A stretch of DNA of 64,000 nucleotides from Aquimarina macrocephali JAMB N27 (GTDB lineage Bacteria; Bacteroidota; Bacteroidia; Flavobacteriales; Flavobacteriaceae), in contig NZ_JACA01000005.1 in assembly GCF_000520995.1 (NCBI RefSeq), positions 124,001 to 188,000 on the forward strand, in the 5' to 3' direction. A program made the position numbers and the translations under genes. The notes below the pieces were generated by a model. The model ran no database searches. It worked only from the letters and a program-made list of their open reading frames with translations, and was not told the DNA's origin. Each line of letters begins with the position of its first letter. The first letter of the stretch is position 1. Of this stretch, positions 7,316-17,125 are shown piece after piece.

Positions 7316-10095
7316 AAAAAATAATCTTATTCTTAGTTGTTCTAGTTGTATCATCAAGTATACATAGTCAAGAATGTGGTACAGATGCATATAATGAACA
7401 ATTGAAAAAATTATACCCTGAAAAATATAAAAAATCTCTTGAAGAATTTAAATCCTTCAAGAACAAAAGTACTGAGTTATCAATGCCAACAACTCCAATT
7501 AGGATACCTGTAGTTTTTCATGTAATTCATCATGGAGAGTCTATAGGTACTGGGTCAAATATTTCTGAAACCAAAATTAATGAACAATTGGCAATATTAA
7601 ATGCTTCGTTTGGTGATCCTTTGAGTACTCATGAAGCTGGTTTTGGAACACCTACAAATGCAAAATTTGAATTTTGTAGAGTTCAAACATCTCCTTTTGG
7701 AAGTCCAACAAATGGAATTACTAGAAAGTATGGCCCGGATTATTATCTATTAGACAGTGAATTCTCCGAGGACTTAAATATTAAAAGTAATTATTGGAAT
7801 CCAAATATTTATTTAAATATTTGGATAACGGATATAAGACCTGCATCAGATGTTACTAATGTAACATTTGGGGGCTATTCAAATTTTCCACATCATTTTT
7901 CATCCCGAAGAGATGGGATAGTATTAAATTATAGATTTGTTGGTGGAAACATGTATGATAATGGTACAACGTTAACTCATGAGGTTGGGCATTGGTTAGG
8001 TCTTTATCATATTTTTTTACCTGGTTCATGTAGATTAGAAAATACTGATGGTTACCCATGTGATGGTGAGTATGGTGATGGAATTTGTGATACTCCCCCA
8101 TTAGATGAGTCTGCAAGAAATGTTAATATTAATAATGTATCTTTTTTAAGAAATTCATGTGAAAATGGTAATTATGTATTGCCAAGATATGTATCACCAA
8201 GAAATTTTATGGATTATTATAGCAATAGTACTTTTTTTACTGAGCTTCAAGTTAAAAAGATGCATGAAGTTTCAAGTTTTTATCGACCGTTATTATATGA
8301 TAACCCAAATTTAAATGCTAGCTGTGGCTTTAATACTGGTGGAGGAACATCGAATGGATGTAATAATAATAGTAATGATAATATACCAGTTCAAACCATT
8401 TATGCACCACATCAATTGGATATAAATGTCAATGATAATCTTTTTGGGGGGAGGATAGAAGTGAATAATAAATGGTTGGTTGCTATTGATGCAAAAGAAA
8501 ATTTGTTATTGATATATGATAGAGAAGGATGTGCTTACAATCTAAAACAAAATTTCAGTATTGATTTTTACTGGGGAATAACAGCTAATGAAGGATTAGT
8601 GCTTAATGATAATGAGATAATTGTATCTTCTTGGAAAAATGATATAGTTTATGTTTATAATTATAATGTAGTAAATGATCAATGGTATTTAAAGCAAACA
8701 ATTCAAAATAGTACATCAACGAGTAAAGTAGGGTATGATATTTTTGTGTTGAATGACTTTTTGTTTATAACGGAAGCAGCTGATGGCAATAATATCTTAA
8801 GAATATATGTAAAAGGAAGTAATGGTAGTTATCAGTTTCATCAAAATCTATCTATTTCTGGGTATAGTATACCAGCCACTTTTGGGTACTATACAATTTT
8901 AAATTATTCAAAAATTAAAAGAAATGGTTATGATTCGAATGAAATTTTCTTTCCATTAACTAATAAATTATTTGGTGTTTTAGAATTAAACAATAGTAAT
9001 CAATGGTATTTGTCTCAAACAATACAGACTGATTTTATTCCTTCAGATGAAGGTGTAGTGACCTCAGAACTATCTAATAAGTACCTTTATATATTAACAT
9101 CTAAACGAATAGAACCTCGCTCGGGATTCTATAATATGTATCTTTATTCAATACCAATTCAACCAGATAATATAAAAGCATCACTCACAGGAAATATATC
9201 ATATAAAAAGCAATTTTTAAAGACATTTAGCTATAATAACCACATTAGAGAATTAAAAGTTTTTGATGATCAGTTTTTTATTTTTGGTCCTGGTGAATAT
9301 GGAGATAATAACTATTTATTCTATAGTAATAAAAAGTATGGACAAAACTCTTCTTTCCCCGAATGGGAGGATAAAAACCTTAATTTAGAATGTCCTAATG
9401 TAAATGACGAGTCTGATTATGAGATTTTTGGAAATCTGTTGTACTCAGGTTTAGGATATGATAAGAAAATTAATATATATAACATAAATGATATTTTATC
9501 GGCGAAGGGATATAGTGATAGCTATATTTATAATTCAGCATTTTATAAAGAAAATACTTGTTTTGTTCCTAAATTGAAGACAACAGATTATGCTAATGAT
9601 GTTGTTTTTGGAGAAGATTGTAACATTACGTTTGATGGAGTAGAGAGGAATATTTATGCAGGAAATTCTGTAGTTTTAAAACCAGGGACTAAAATCAAAT
9701 CAGGTTCGAAGGTGCTATTTAAGGTAGAGGATCAAGCTTGTAATTCGATCTTATATTCAAAGAACAAGAGTAATGTTTTTATTGAACAAGATGGTAAAGG
9801 ATTGAGATTGATAAATGAAGAAAATAATCAAGATGGAATATACTCGCCATCACTTAAAGTATATCCAATACCTTCTAATAATGGTTACCTATATATTAGA
9901 TCAAAACATAATAATATTCAAAATATAGTTATCTATAATTTGCTTGGGAAATTAGATCTATCATCAAATGAACTAAATTTCAAAAATGCTAAAGAAATTG
10001 ATATTAACCTTAGTAGATACCCTAAAGGTATTTATTTCGTAAAGATTTTGATGATTAATAATAATGAAGTTATTAAAAGAATTTTAATAGAATAA
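7312..10095 (+). CDS. Secreted M43-family zinc metalloprotease with T9SS sorting domain
   Basis: A 927-residue extracellular protease. Order: signal peptide (1-19), short propeptide, M43/pappalysin-like catalytic domain (about 60-340) with the zinc motif HEVGHWLGLYH at 223-233 and a Met-turn at FMD (Met300), then a long Asn/Tyr-rich region of repeated strands that may be a beta-propeller (about 360-750). Next is a segment typical of Bacteroidetes secreted proteins (IYAGNSVVLKPGTKIKSGS, about 778-796). The T9SS type A sorting tail starts at LKVYPIPSNNG (about 848) and ends KRILIE. The family cleaves peptide bonds at the cell surface or in the medium; the target is unknown. Confidence 0.92.
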   Translation: MKKIILFLVVLVVSSSIHSQECGTDAYNEQLKKLYPEKYKKSLEEFKSFKNKSTELSMPTTPIRIPVVFHVIHHGESIGTGSNISETKINEQLAILNASFGDPLSTHEAGFGTPTNAKFEFCRVQTSPFGSPTNGITRKYGPDYYLLDSEFSEDLNIKSNYWNPNIYLNIWITDIRPASDVTNVTFGGYSNFPHHFSSRRDGIVLNYRFVGGNMYDNGTTLTHEVGHWLGLYHIFLPGSCRLENTDGYPCDGEYGDGICDTPPLDESARNVNINNVSFLRNSCENGNYVLPRYVSPRNFMDYYSNSTFFTELQVKKMHEVSSFYRPLLYDNPNLNASCGFNTGGGTSNGCNNNSNDNIPVQTIYAPHQLDINVNDNLFGGRIEVNNKWLVAIDAKENLLLIYDREGCAYNLKQNFSIDFYWGITANEGLVLNDNEIIVSSWKNDIVYVYNYNVVNDQWYLKQTIQNSTSTSKVGYDIFVLNDFLFITEAADGNNILRIYVKGSNGSYQFHQNLSISGYSIPATFGYYTILNYSKIKRNGYDSNEIFFPLTNKLFGVLELNNSNQWYLSQTIQTDFIPSDEGVVTSELSNKYLYILTSKRIEPRSGFYNMYLYSIPIQPDNIKASLTGNISYKKQFLKTFSYNNHIRELKVFDDQFFIFGPGEYGDNNYLFYSNKKYGQNSSFPEWEDKNLNLECPNVNDESDYEIFGNLLYSGLGYDKKINIYNINDILSAKGYSDSYIYNSAFYKENTCFVPKLKTTDYANDVVFGEDCNITFDGVERNIYAGNSVVLKPGTKIKSGSKVLFKVEDQACNSILYSKNKSNVFIEQDGKGLRLINEENNQDGIYSPSLKVYPIPSNNGYLYIRSKHNNIQNIVIYNLLGKLDLSSNELNFKNAKEIDINLSRYPKGIYFVKILMINNNEVIKRILIE

Positions 10096-10156
10096 GAGTA
10101 CAGAATCACTAACTACTTAGTTTTATGATAATAGAACGCATTTTCATTTAGTCTAT

Positions 10157-10202
10157 TAGTTTGTAACCTTGTATAGGAAAGCGTATATAGAGTTACAAAC
10201 TA
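10157..10202. repeat. Inverted repeat after the metalloprotease gene
   Basis: TAGTTTGTAAC at 10157-10167 is repeated in inverse at 10192-10202 around a 24-base spacer. It lies between the convergent metalloprotease and Gfo/Idh/MocA genes. The long loop and missing T-run make a standard terminator doubtful. It could be a weak terminator or a protein-binding site. Confidence 0.4.
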
Positions 10203-10299
10203 TTGGGGTGCTATTCCAATCTAGAATCATAATTATGCAAGTGAACAAAACCCCTGTATGTCAATCCTTGTTGAATTCAAAATAAAATCTTAACTACAA

Positions 10300-11280
10300 C
10301 TAGTCATAATGTAATTTGATTTTTTCTCTAACCGTATCTAAGAGGTTGATTAATTGAAGACTTTTTTCGAAACTCATGACTGTACTTTCTTTATGGTTTT
10401 GAAGCAACATTTCCTGTACATGAATGGCTTCATAATTATAACCATTTGTAGTAACCTTAAATTCTATACGTTCTGATTTTCCTTCTTTTAGGATGGTTAT
10501 AGAAGAAGGTTCGTGAAAACGACTATTGATGATGATGGTTCCTTTTTCGAATTCTAGAGTAGCGGTTGTATCGGTTTCTTTGGTAACAGCACTAAATAGT
10601 GAGGCTGTAGCTCCATTTTTATATTGAAGCTGAATACTACAATCTTCATCAACTCCTGTTTTTCCTATGGTAGCCTGAGCATTAATTTCTTCTGGGTACC
10701 CTAAAATACTTAATGCAGCAAATAATGGGTATATTCCTACATCGAGCAGACTTCCTCCTCCAAGTTTTTTATTGAATACCCTTCCTTCGGGATCGAAAGA
10801 AGTGGTGAAGCCAAAATCAGCTTTTAGCATTTTTACTTTTCCAAGCTCATTGGATGTAACAACATCTAAAACATATGTATAATGCGGAAGAAAATACGTC
10901 CAAAGTGCTTCCATTAAAAATACGTTATTCTTTTTTGCCGCCGTAATCATTTCTTCAACTTGAGCAGTATTCATAGCAAACGGTTTTTCACATAAAACCG
11001 CTTTTTTATTAGCTAGACACATCAAAGTGTTTTCATAATGAAAAACATGAGGGGTTGCAATATATATGACATCAATATTGGGATCTATGCTTAACGCTTC
11101 ATAGTTTTCATAACAGGTAGAGGTTTGGTATTTCTTCCCAAAATCCTGAGCTTTTTTTAGATCTCTACTTGCAACGGCGTATAGTATTGCATTAGGAACT
11201 GCTTTTAGATCATTAGCAAACTTATGTGCTATTTTACCACAACCAATAATTCCCCATTTTATACTTCTTTTAAGATGCAT
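10300..11280 (-). CDS. Gfo/Idh/MocA family NAD(P)-dependent oxidoreductase
   Basis: A 326-residue enzyme of the glucose-fructose oxidoreductase/inositol dehydrogenase family, which oxidises or reduces sugars and cyclitols. The Rossmann motif GIIGCGKIA is near residue 10-18, the conserved EKP (LCEKPFAMN) near residue 97, and GGSLLDVGIYPL in the C-terminal domain matches the G-x-x-x-D-x-G-x-Y-x-x family pattern, close to dimeric dihydrodiol dehydrogenase-like members. It overlaps the symporter stop by one base, so it is the last gene of that minus-strand operon. A role in catabolism of the sugar taken up by the symporter is inferred. Confidence 0.9.
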   Translation of the reverse strand: MHLKRSIKWGIIGCGKIAHKFANDLKAVPNAILYAVASRDLKKAQDFGKKYQTSTCYENYEALSIDPNIDVIYIATPHVFHYENTLMCLANKKAVLCEKPFAMNTAQVEEMITAAKKNNVFLMEALWTYFLPHYTYVLDVVTSNELGKVKMLKADFGFTTSFDPEGRVFNKKLGGGSLLDVGIYPLFAALSILGYPEEINAQATIGKTGVDEDCSIQLQYKNGATASLFSAVTKETDTTATLEFEKGTIIINSRFHEPSSITILKEGKSERIEFKVTTNGYNYEAIHVQEMLLQNHKESTVMSFEKSLQLINLLDTVREKIKLHYD

Positions 11281-12959
11281 TAGGCTGTAATTTTAGGTTT
11301 TGACCCCAAAAATGGTTGTATGATAATTGCTATTGTCATTACTAATGCACACCCGAATAGGTTGAGCCATAAGTAAGGCATCCAGTCATAATACCAACCA
11401 ATAATCACAATTACCTGGGTGATAAGTGCTGCAACAAAGGTGGCATTACTATGCACAAATTTGATAAAGAAAGCTAATAAGAATATCCCTAGCACATTTC
11501 CGTAAAATATTGAACCAATAATATTTACCAATTGAATAAGATTATCGAATAAATTAGCAAAGCATGCCACTATGATAGCTAAAATACCCCAACCAAGAGT
11601 AAAAAATTTGGAAGCGGATACATAATGTTGATCACTTTTTTCTTCAGCCACATTTCGTTTGTATAAATCAATAGCGGTAGTAGAAGCTAAGGCATTTAAT
11701 TCTGAAGCTGTAGAAGACATGGCAGCAGATAGGATAACAGCAAGAAGCAGACCGATAAGCCCCCTTGGCAGATTGTTTAAAATAAAATGGATAAATACAT
11801 AGTCTTTATCATTTGTCTCTACTGTTATATCTGCCTTTTTGATTAATGCTTTAGCAGCTTCACGGATTTCTTTTTCATTTTTGTTTAGCTCCTGAATTAA
11901 ATTTTTATTATCTGATTTTTGTTCTGCCAGATAGCCTTTAATTACAGCATCTTTTGAGCTATGAATTTCGGCAAGTTTGTTTTCTAGTTCTGTATATTGT
12001 TCTGCATATTCTGTATTAAGTATAGCTTCTTTTCCTTTTGGATTGAAATTTAAAGGAGAGGCATTAAATTGGTAAAAAACAAATACCATAACTCCAACTA
12101 AGAGAATAAAAAACTGCATGGGTACTTTGAGCAATCCATTAAACAAAAGCCCTAGCTGACTTTCTTTTATAGATTTACCAGTTAAATACCGTTGTACCTG
12201 ACTTTGATCTGTACCAAAGTAGGAGAGGGCCAGAAATGTTCCTCCGATAATTCCACTCCAAAATGTATAACGGTTATCAAAATCAAATGAAAAATCAAGA
12301 ACTTCCATCTTTCCACTAGCCCCTGCGATATCCAATGCTTTAGAAAATGTAATGCCTTCTGGAAGGTAGCTTATTATAATAAAAAAGGCTACCAGCATAC
12401 CGATAAAAATAATACCCATCTGTTGCTTCTGGGTAATATTAACAGCTTTTGTTCCTCCAGAAACAGTATATATGATCACAAGTATACCTATGATGATATT
12501 TAAGGTTACTAAATCCCAACCTAGTACAGATGATAATATTATAGCTGGTGCAAAAATAGTTATACCTGCAGCTAACCCTCTTTGAACCAAAAATAGGATA
12601 GCTGTTAAGCTTCTGGTTTTGAGATCGAATCGGCTTTCGAGATATTCATATGCTGTGTAGACATTTAGCTTATGATACATTGGTATAAAAACCATACAAA
12701 TGACAACCATGGCAATAGGTACCCCAAAATAAAATTGTACAAATCCCATTCCGTCATGAAAAGCTTGTCCCGGTGCAGAAAGAAAAGTAATAGCACTTGC
12801 TTGTGTTGCCATTACCGATAGGCCAATAGTCCACCAATGTGCATCATTGCCTCCTCGTATATAATCTTTAACATTTTTACTGCCTTTGGTTTTCCAGGCA
12901 CCATATAGTACTATAAATAGTAAGGTTCCTAGTAGTACGATCCAATCTATGGTTTGCAT
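11280..12959 (-). CDS. Sodium:solute symporter (SSS family)
   Basis: A 559-residue inner-membrane Na+-coupled transporter, longer than the minimal SSS size. It has about 13-14 membrane helices and the family segments GLSVMATQASAITFLSAPGQ (near 47-66) and SAAMSSTASELNALASTTAI (near 410-430). A hydrophilic, Lys/Glu-rich insertion at about residues 310-385 looks like a helical hairpin. SGLT-like members carry sugars, sialic acid or related solutes. Co-directional with a Gfo/Idh/MocA enzyme and a PIG-L deacetylase, so an amino-sugar or sugar conjugate is a plausible cargo (inference). Confidence 0.93.
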   Translation of the reverse strand: MQTIDWIVLLGTLLFIVLYGAWKTKGSKNVKDYIRGGNDAHWWTIGLSVMATQASAITFLSAPGQAFHDGMGFVQFYFGVPIAMVVICMVFIPMYHKLNVYTAYEYLESRFDLKTRSLTAILFLVQRGLAAGITIFAPAIILSSVLGWDLVTLNIIIGILVIIYTVSGGTKAVNITQKQQMGIIFIGMLVAFFIIISYLPEGITFSKALDIAGASGKMEVLDFSFDFDNRYTFWSGIIGGTFLALSYFGTDQSQVQRYLTGKSIKESQLGLLFNGLLKVPMQFFILLVGVMVFVFYQFNASPLNFNPKGKEAILNTEYAEQYTELENKLAEIHSSKDAVIKGYLAEQKSDNKNLIQELNKNEKEIREAAKALIKKADITVETNDKDYVFIHFILNNLPRGLIGLLLAVILSAAMSSTASELNALASTTAIDLYKRNVAEEKSDQHYVSASKFFTLGWGILAIIVACFANLFDNLIQLVNIIGSIFYGNVLGIFLLAFFIKFVHSNATFVAALITQVIVIIGWYYDWMPYLWLNLFGCALVMTIAIIIQPFLGSKPKITA

Positions 12960-13018
12960 AAGTTGATTGATTAAATTAGTTTATTGATTGATGATTGAGG
13001 TTGTTCTTTTTAAAAGAA

Positions 13019-13129
13019 TTATGAATAAGAATTAGTGATAAAATAGAATAGTAGTATATAAACTGCATTAGCGATTAATACTGCACTATATAATTTTTTC
13101 CACTCTCTTTTTTCGTTTTTCTCTTCCAT
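13019..13129 (-). CDS. 36-residue single-pass membrane protein between symporter and PIG-L genes
   Basis: Below usual length cut-offs. ATG at 13129, stop at 13019. The protein starts with a charged stretch (MEEKNEKREWKKLYS) followed by one hydrophobic helix (AVLIANAVYILLFYFITNSY). It sits 43 bases after the PIG-L stop and 59 bases before the symporter start on the same strand. The charged N-terminus plus single helix is the layout of small transporter-associated subunits, so an accessory role with the symporter is plausible (inference). Confidence 0.6.
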   Translation of the reverse strand: MEEKNEKREWKKLYSAVLIANAVYILLFYFITNSYS

Positions 13130-13172
13130 ATTAAAAATTGTTAGATTATATTTTGTAGTATATTCTGGGTAT

Positions 13173-15671
13173 TTATTTTCCTAATGATAGCATATTGGCA
13201 AAAAGACGATATGCACCTGATACTCCCGCCGGAAACTCTCTAAAAAAGCTAAGTCCGGTATATATATAATGTCCTTCACCATATTTAGCTATTAGTAAAG
13301 GCCCCTTTTTTTCAGACTCTCCTTTATCATTAGCCGCTAAAATAGGGGTATACTCTTTTGACCATTCTTTTGGGAAATATAATCCTCTTTCCTGTACCCA
13401 TCCTTTAAAATCATTGGCAGTGATTTTATTGGGTGAATTTAATACCTGATGTTCTGGTGCTAAAAAGGTGATTTTTGCATTTTCATCGGTTACCCGATCT
13501 CTAGATAGCTTAAGAGGATAAGGACCTAAGTTATCAGTTACTTTTAATCTATGACTGGTATTATATTGAATGATAAGGTTTCCTCCATTTTTTACATACT
13601 CTAATAAATACTGTTGTTTAAATTTTAACTGCTCTACAGTATTATATGCTCTGATTCCTACTACAATAGCATCAAAAGATTGTAAACTTTCTGTAGAAAT
13701 AGATTCTGGATCAATTGTAGTTACTTGGTAACCTATTTGTTGTAAGCTTTCTGGCACTACATCTCCTGCTCCTTCTATGTACCCTATATTTTGCCCTTTC
13801 TTTTTAATATCCAAGCGCACAACTTTAGTCTCAGATGGTAATACTACAGTTTGATATGGGATATGGTCGTAATCAATAGTAACGACCTCTTTAGAGTATA
13901 AGGTCCCGTTAATTTCTATCTTGGGTGAAATGTAACCTTCACTTTGAGTCTGGGGTGATGTAAGAGTAAAAGTGATTGTTTTTTCTTCTCCTTTTTGAGA
14001 GAGATTAAAATTAATTGCTGCTGGAGTCACCTGCCAACCTTCTGGATGTGCAAGAGTAACTTTTCCATTTAAGTTCGCTTTTCCGGCTTTTATAGTAACA
14101 GGAATTTGTTTTGATGCACCATTAGCGTAGATAATTACTTTATCCTTGATACTTGTAGAAATAGTAGGGATGACCTCAAATGGTTTATATACTTCTCCTT
14201 TAACAGGATCATTTGTTTTGTATACAACATCTTTAGAAAAAGGAATTGATACTCCATTGATCGTTACTGTGAACAAAGCTTTGATTTTATGATCTGTTTC
14301 TGGTTTTCCTATTAGTTTTTGGTCACTAACATTATACATTCCCAATGTACCTTTGTTGGTAAGCCAATAGGGATTAGTGAAATCAAAATTAGTTGGAATA
14401 TTACCTTTAAATTCGAAGTTATTTCGGATATTATTTTTTAATACTTTTTCAGAAATATCATTAATATTAACAGCAGCAATTTTGATAGATTGCAAAGTCA
14501 TAGTATTTGCACTTCTATTAATTGCTTCTACTTTTAGCGTAATTTCACTCCCTTTAGTAGTATTTGCTTCTGTTGCAACAGCTTCTAAATACAAGCCCGA
14601 AGCAGCAGCAATAATTTCCTGGATCTCTTTGGTCTTAATTGCTTTCCAATGGTTATTTTCTAATTGTTGAATTAGTTGATATGCTTTTACCAATTGTGGA
14701 ATAATAGCAGAGGGATTTTTAAAGTCAAAATCTTTTTCTACCTGATATAAAATATCACCAATAGCTTTTCCTCCTTTAACACGATTCCATGAAGTGTCAA
14801 TTCCTTCAAAAATATTCGTTTTATCTTTTGGCAATTCCCCTTTGATGAGTTCTATGTATTCGCTTTGTTGTCCACGACTACCAGTACTACCAAATCCTTG
14901 AGATTTGTGTTGGCTACGACTTAACGAAGCTATTTCGCTATTAGAAAGTCCTAGAGAAGGATAATATATTCCTGTGTCAAACTCTAATAATTTACTTTTA
15001 TCTGCTTTTTCGAAATTTTCTCGACTACCATAAAACCACCATGAAGTATTGAAGAATAATCTTTTTGGTTGCCAGGTTTCTGTATAATTAAGCTGATCGG
15101 GATAAACAGTTTTATCTCCCGTTAAATCAAAAGCTTCTACACTTAGCATAGCCGAAGAAGTATGATGGCCATGAGTACTACCAGGAGTTCTGTGATTAAA
15201 ACGGTTAATAATTACATCTGGTCTAAATTTTCGTATTGCCCAAACTACATCGCTTAATACTTCTTTTTTATCCCAGATAGAAAGGGTTTCGTCGGGATGC
15301 TTAGAATATCCAAAATCATTAGCACGTGTAAATAATTGTTCTCCTCCATCTGTTCTACGAGCCGCTAATAACTCTTGAGTTCTAATTACCCCTAATAATT
15401 CTCTAATCTCTGGGCCTATTAAATTTTGCCCACCATCTCCTCGGGTAAGAGATAAATAAGCTGTTCTTGCTTTTACCTGATTAGACATATAAGATATAAG
15501 TCGTGTATTTTCATCATCAGGATGTGCTGCAACATATAATACAGATCCTAAAAAATTAAGTTTTTTTATAGCTTGATGAATTTCTGCTGCATTGGGTTTA
15601 TTAGGTTGTTGTCCTTGTATAATATATGGGAATAGTATACCAATACAGGCTATAAAAAATAATTTTCGCAT
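13173..15671 (-). CDS. Exported PIG-L family deacetylase, multidomain
   Basis: An 832-residue exported protein. ATG at 15671 is followed directly by a signal peptide; an upstream in-frame TTG at 15686 was rejected because it only adds five polar residues. The LmbE/PIG-L zinc domain occupies about residues 35-280 with AHPDDE at 49-54, RGDGGQN and the later HGHHTSS zinc motif. The middle has beta-sandwich domains (NEW3-like), and the last about 200 residues look like a glutamine-amidotransferase-like flavodoxin fold (FDAIVVGIRAYNT). PIG-L enzymes remove N-acetyl groups from sugars such as GlcNAc conjugates. It precedes a small membrane protein and an SSS symporter. Confidence 0.92.
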   Translation of the reverse strand: MRKLFFIACIGILFPYIIQGQQPNKPNAAEIHQAIKKLNFLGSVLYVAAHPDDENTRLISYMSNQVKARTAYLSLTRGDGGQNLIGPEIRELLGVIRTQELLAARRTDGGEQLFTRANDFGYSKHPDETLSIWDKKEVLSDVVWAIRKFRPDVIINRFNHRTPGSTHGHHTSSAMLSVEAFDLTGDKTVYPDQLNYTETWQPKRLFFNTSWWFYGSRENFEKADKSKLLEFDTGIYYPSLGLSNSEIASLSRSQHKSQGFGSTGSRGQQSEYIELIKGELPKDKTNIFEGIDTSWNRVKGGKAIGDILYQVEKDFDFKNPSAIIPQLVKAYQLIQQLENNHWKAIKTKEIQEIIAAASGLYLEAVATEANTTKGSEITLKVEAINRSANTMTLQSIKIAAVNINDISEKVLKNNIRNNFEFKGNIPTNFDFTNPYWLTNKGTLGMYNVSDQKLIGKPETDHKIKALFTVTINGVSIPFSKDVVYKTNDPVKGEVYKPFEVIPTISTSIKDKVIIYANGASKQIPVTIKAGKANLNGKVTLAHPEGWQVTPAAINFNLSQKGEEKTITFTLTSPQTQSEGYISPKIEINGTLYSKEVVTIDYDHIPYQTVVLPSETKVVRLDIKKKGQNIGYIEGAGDVVPESLQQIGYQVTTIDPESISTESLQSFDAIVVGIRAYNTVEQLKFKQQYLLEYVKNGGNLIIQYNTSHRLKVTDNLGPYPLKLSRDRVTDENAKITFLAPEHQVLNSPNKITANDFKGWVQERGLYFPKEWSKEYTPILAANDKGESEKKGPLLIAKYGEGHYIYTGLSFFREFPAGVSGAYRLFANMLSLGK

Positions 15672-15801
15672 AATTTCTTGGTGCAATTTTTAGTTGAATT
15701 TCTCCAAATATAAAAAGATAAAATTCTCAGAATTGTGGTTTAAGGATACTTTAACAGGAAGTCCTGTATCAATTATCTTTCGGACACATAACTTTATAAA
15801 G

Positions 15802-17118
15802 TTATATTTCTTTTTGACTTTTGGATCTATAAACTAACCCTAGTAATGATCCTAAAAGTACGGTAATGGCAATGGTAGGAGTAGGACCAAAGGCTAGTAT
15901 ACCGGTTATTAACCCTAAAATACCTCCTAATGCACTTGCGATAAATCGCCCGCTATTTCTTTTTTGCTGGATAGCATAGATCATCGCTACTGAAAGTGTC
16001 ATTCGCAATGCAGCCCCTACAATGGTAATATCTACAATACTTCTCCAAAATAAGGCAACTATAAAAGCAACAATAACAGTCATAATAGTAGCATATCGTA
16101 AAGATTTTACTTTTTGTTCTTTTTTAGTATTAGATACAATATGAGAAGCCACTGCAAAAATAGAAGTATCTGCAGTACTCATTAAACCAGCAAAAAAAAG
16201 TACAAGTAAAAGTGGTAGCCATGATTGTGTTATAAAGTTTTGCATGGCATAAACGAATACAGTATCGGGATCTATATTGGGATTTTGAATATAGGTATAT
16301 AGTCCGATTAAAAGCAATAGGAAAACGATACCTAAGACAGGAATAATGGCAAGACTCAATCCTCTCTTTAAGGATTTTTCATCTTTAGCGGCATAACAAA
16401 GCTGATATCGATCTGCTAACCCAAAAACAGATAACCCTCCGTAAAGAACTAAACCTATAATGCTACCTATAGTTACATTTTGACCTGTAGAACTGCTAAG
16501 AATAGTACCAAAATCCTTAACATCAAACATTCCGTAAATTAATATACAGAGAAATACGATTATAATTACTGCCTGAAAAACATCGGTAACGATTACAGCT
16601 TTAAAACCAGAAAATAATACATACACCATAACTACCATTGCTGTAATTAGTAATGCGGTTTCATAAGGCAGAATTTCGAAAAATGCAATGATCTTTGCAC
16701 CACCTGCCAGGGATAGTAATATCCAGAAAAACTGAACTACTATGGTTATAACGTTGGTAATGATACCAGTGTTTTTGTTACTCGTAACAAAAGCGGGTAG
16801 GTCTCCTTGTGTATAGAATTTACCTTGTGTGGATAATCTTTTTATTTTAGGCGCAGCCCAAAATGCAAATAAAAAATAACCAACTACTGATCCTATAGAC
16901 ATGGCAAAAAGCCCCCAGCCAAATTTATATGCATAACCCGTATATGTAATTAGAGTACTCACTCCAATTGCACCTGCGAATTTAGAGAATAAAATGGCAT
17001 AAGCACTTTTATTTCTCCCTCCGATAAGGAAATCTTCACTTGATGATGATCTGGATATATATATCGATAAACCAATAATTAAGATAATATAAGTACTTAA
17101 GTAAAGATAGATTTCCAT
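15802..17118 (-). CDS. Second sodium:solute symporter family protein
   Basis: A 438-residue inner-membrane transporter with about 12-13 hydrophobic helices. The SSS hallmarks are the N-terminal SSEDFLIGGRNKSAYAILFS (about 26-45), where these proteins carry an R-N/R motif, and FFAGLMSTADTSIFAVASH in helix 8 (about 315-333). It is shorter than the symporter at 11280-12959 and lacks its hydrophilic insertion. It starts 7 bases after the MutS2 stop and may be read through from it. Substrate unknown. Confidence 0.9.
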   Translation of the reverse strand: MEIYLYLSTYIILIIGLSIYISRSSSSEDFLIGGRNKSAYAILFSKFAGAIGVSTLITYTGYAYKFGWGLFAMSIGSVVGYFLFAFWAAPKIKRLSTQGKFYTQGDLPAFVTSNKNTGIITNVITIVVQFFWILLSLAGGAKIIAFFEILPYETALLITAMVVMVYVLFSGFKAVIVTDVFQAVIIIVFLCILIYGMFDVKDFGTILSSSTGQNVTIGSIIGLVLYGGLSVFGLADRYQLCYAAKDEKSLKRGLSLAIIPVLGIVFLLLLIGLYTYIQNPNIDPDTVFVYAMQNFITQSWLPLLLVLFFAGLMSTADTSIFAVASHIVSNTKKEQKVKSLRYATIMTVIVAFIVALFWRSIVDITIVGAALRMTLSVAMIYAIQQKRNSGRFIASALGGILGLITGILAFGPTPTIAITVLLGSLLGLVYRSKSQKEI

Positions 17119-17125
17119 TCAGAGC

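Noticed and set aside
7856..8116. 86-residue minus-strand frame inside the metalloprotease
   Set aside because: His-rich shadow over the M43 catalytic domain; no start context or family likeness.
15672..15686. TTG start five codons upstream for the PIG-L deacetylase
   Set aside because: The ATG at 15671 puts the basic end of the signal peptide at the N-terminus, as usual.
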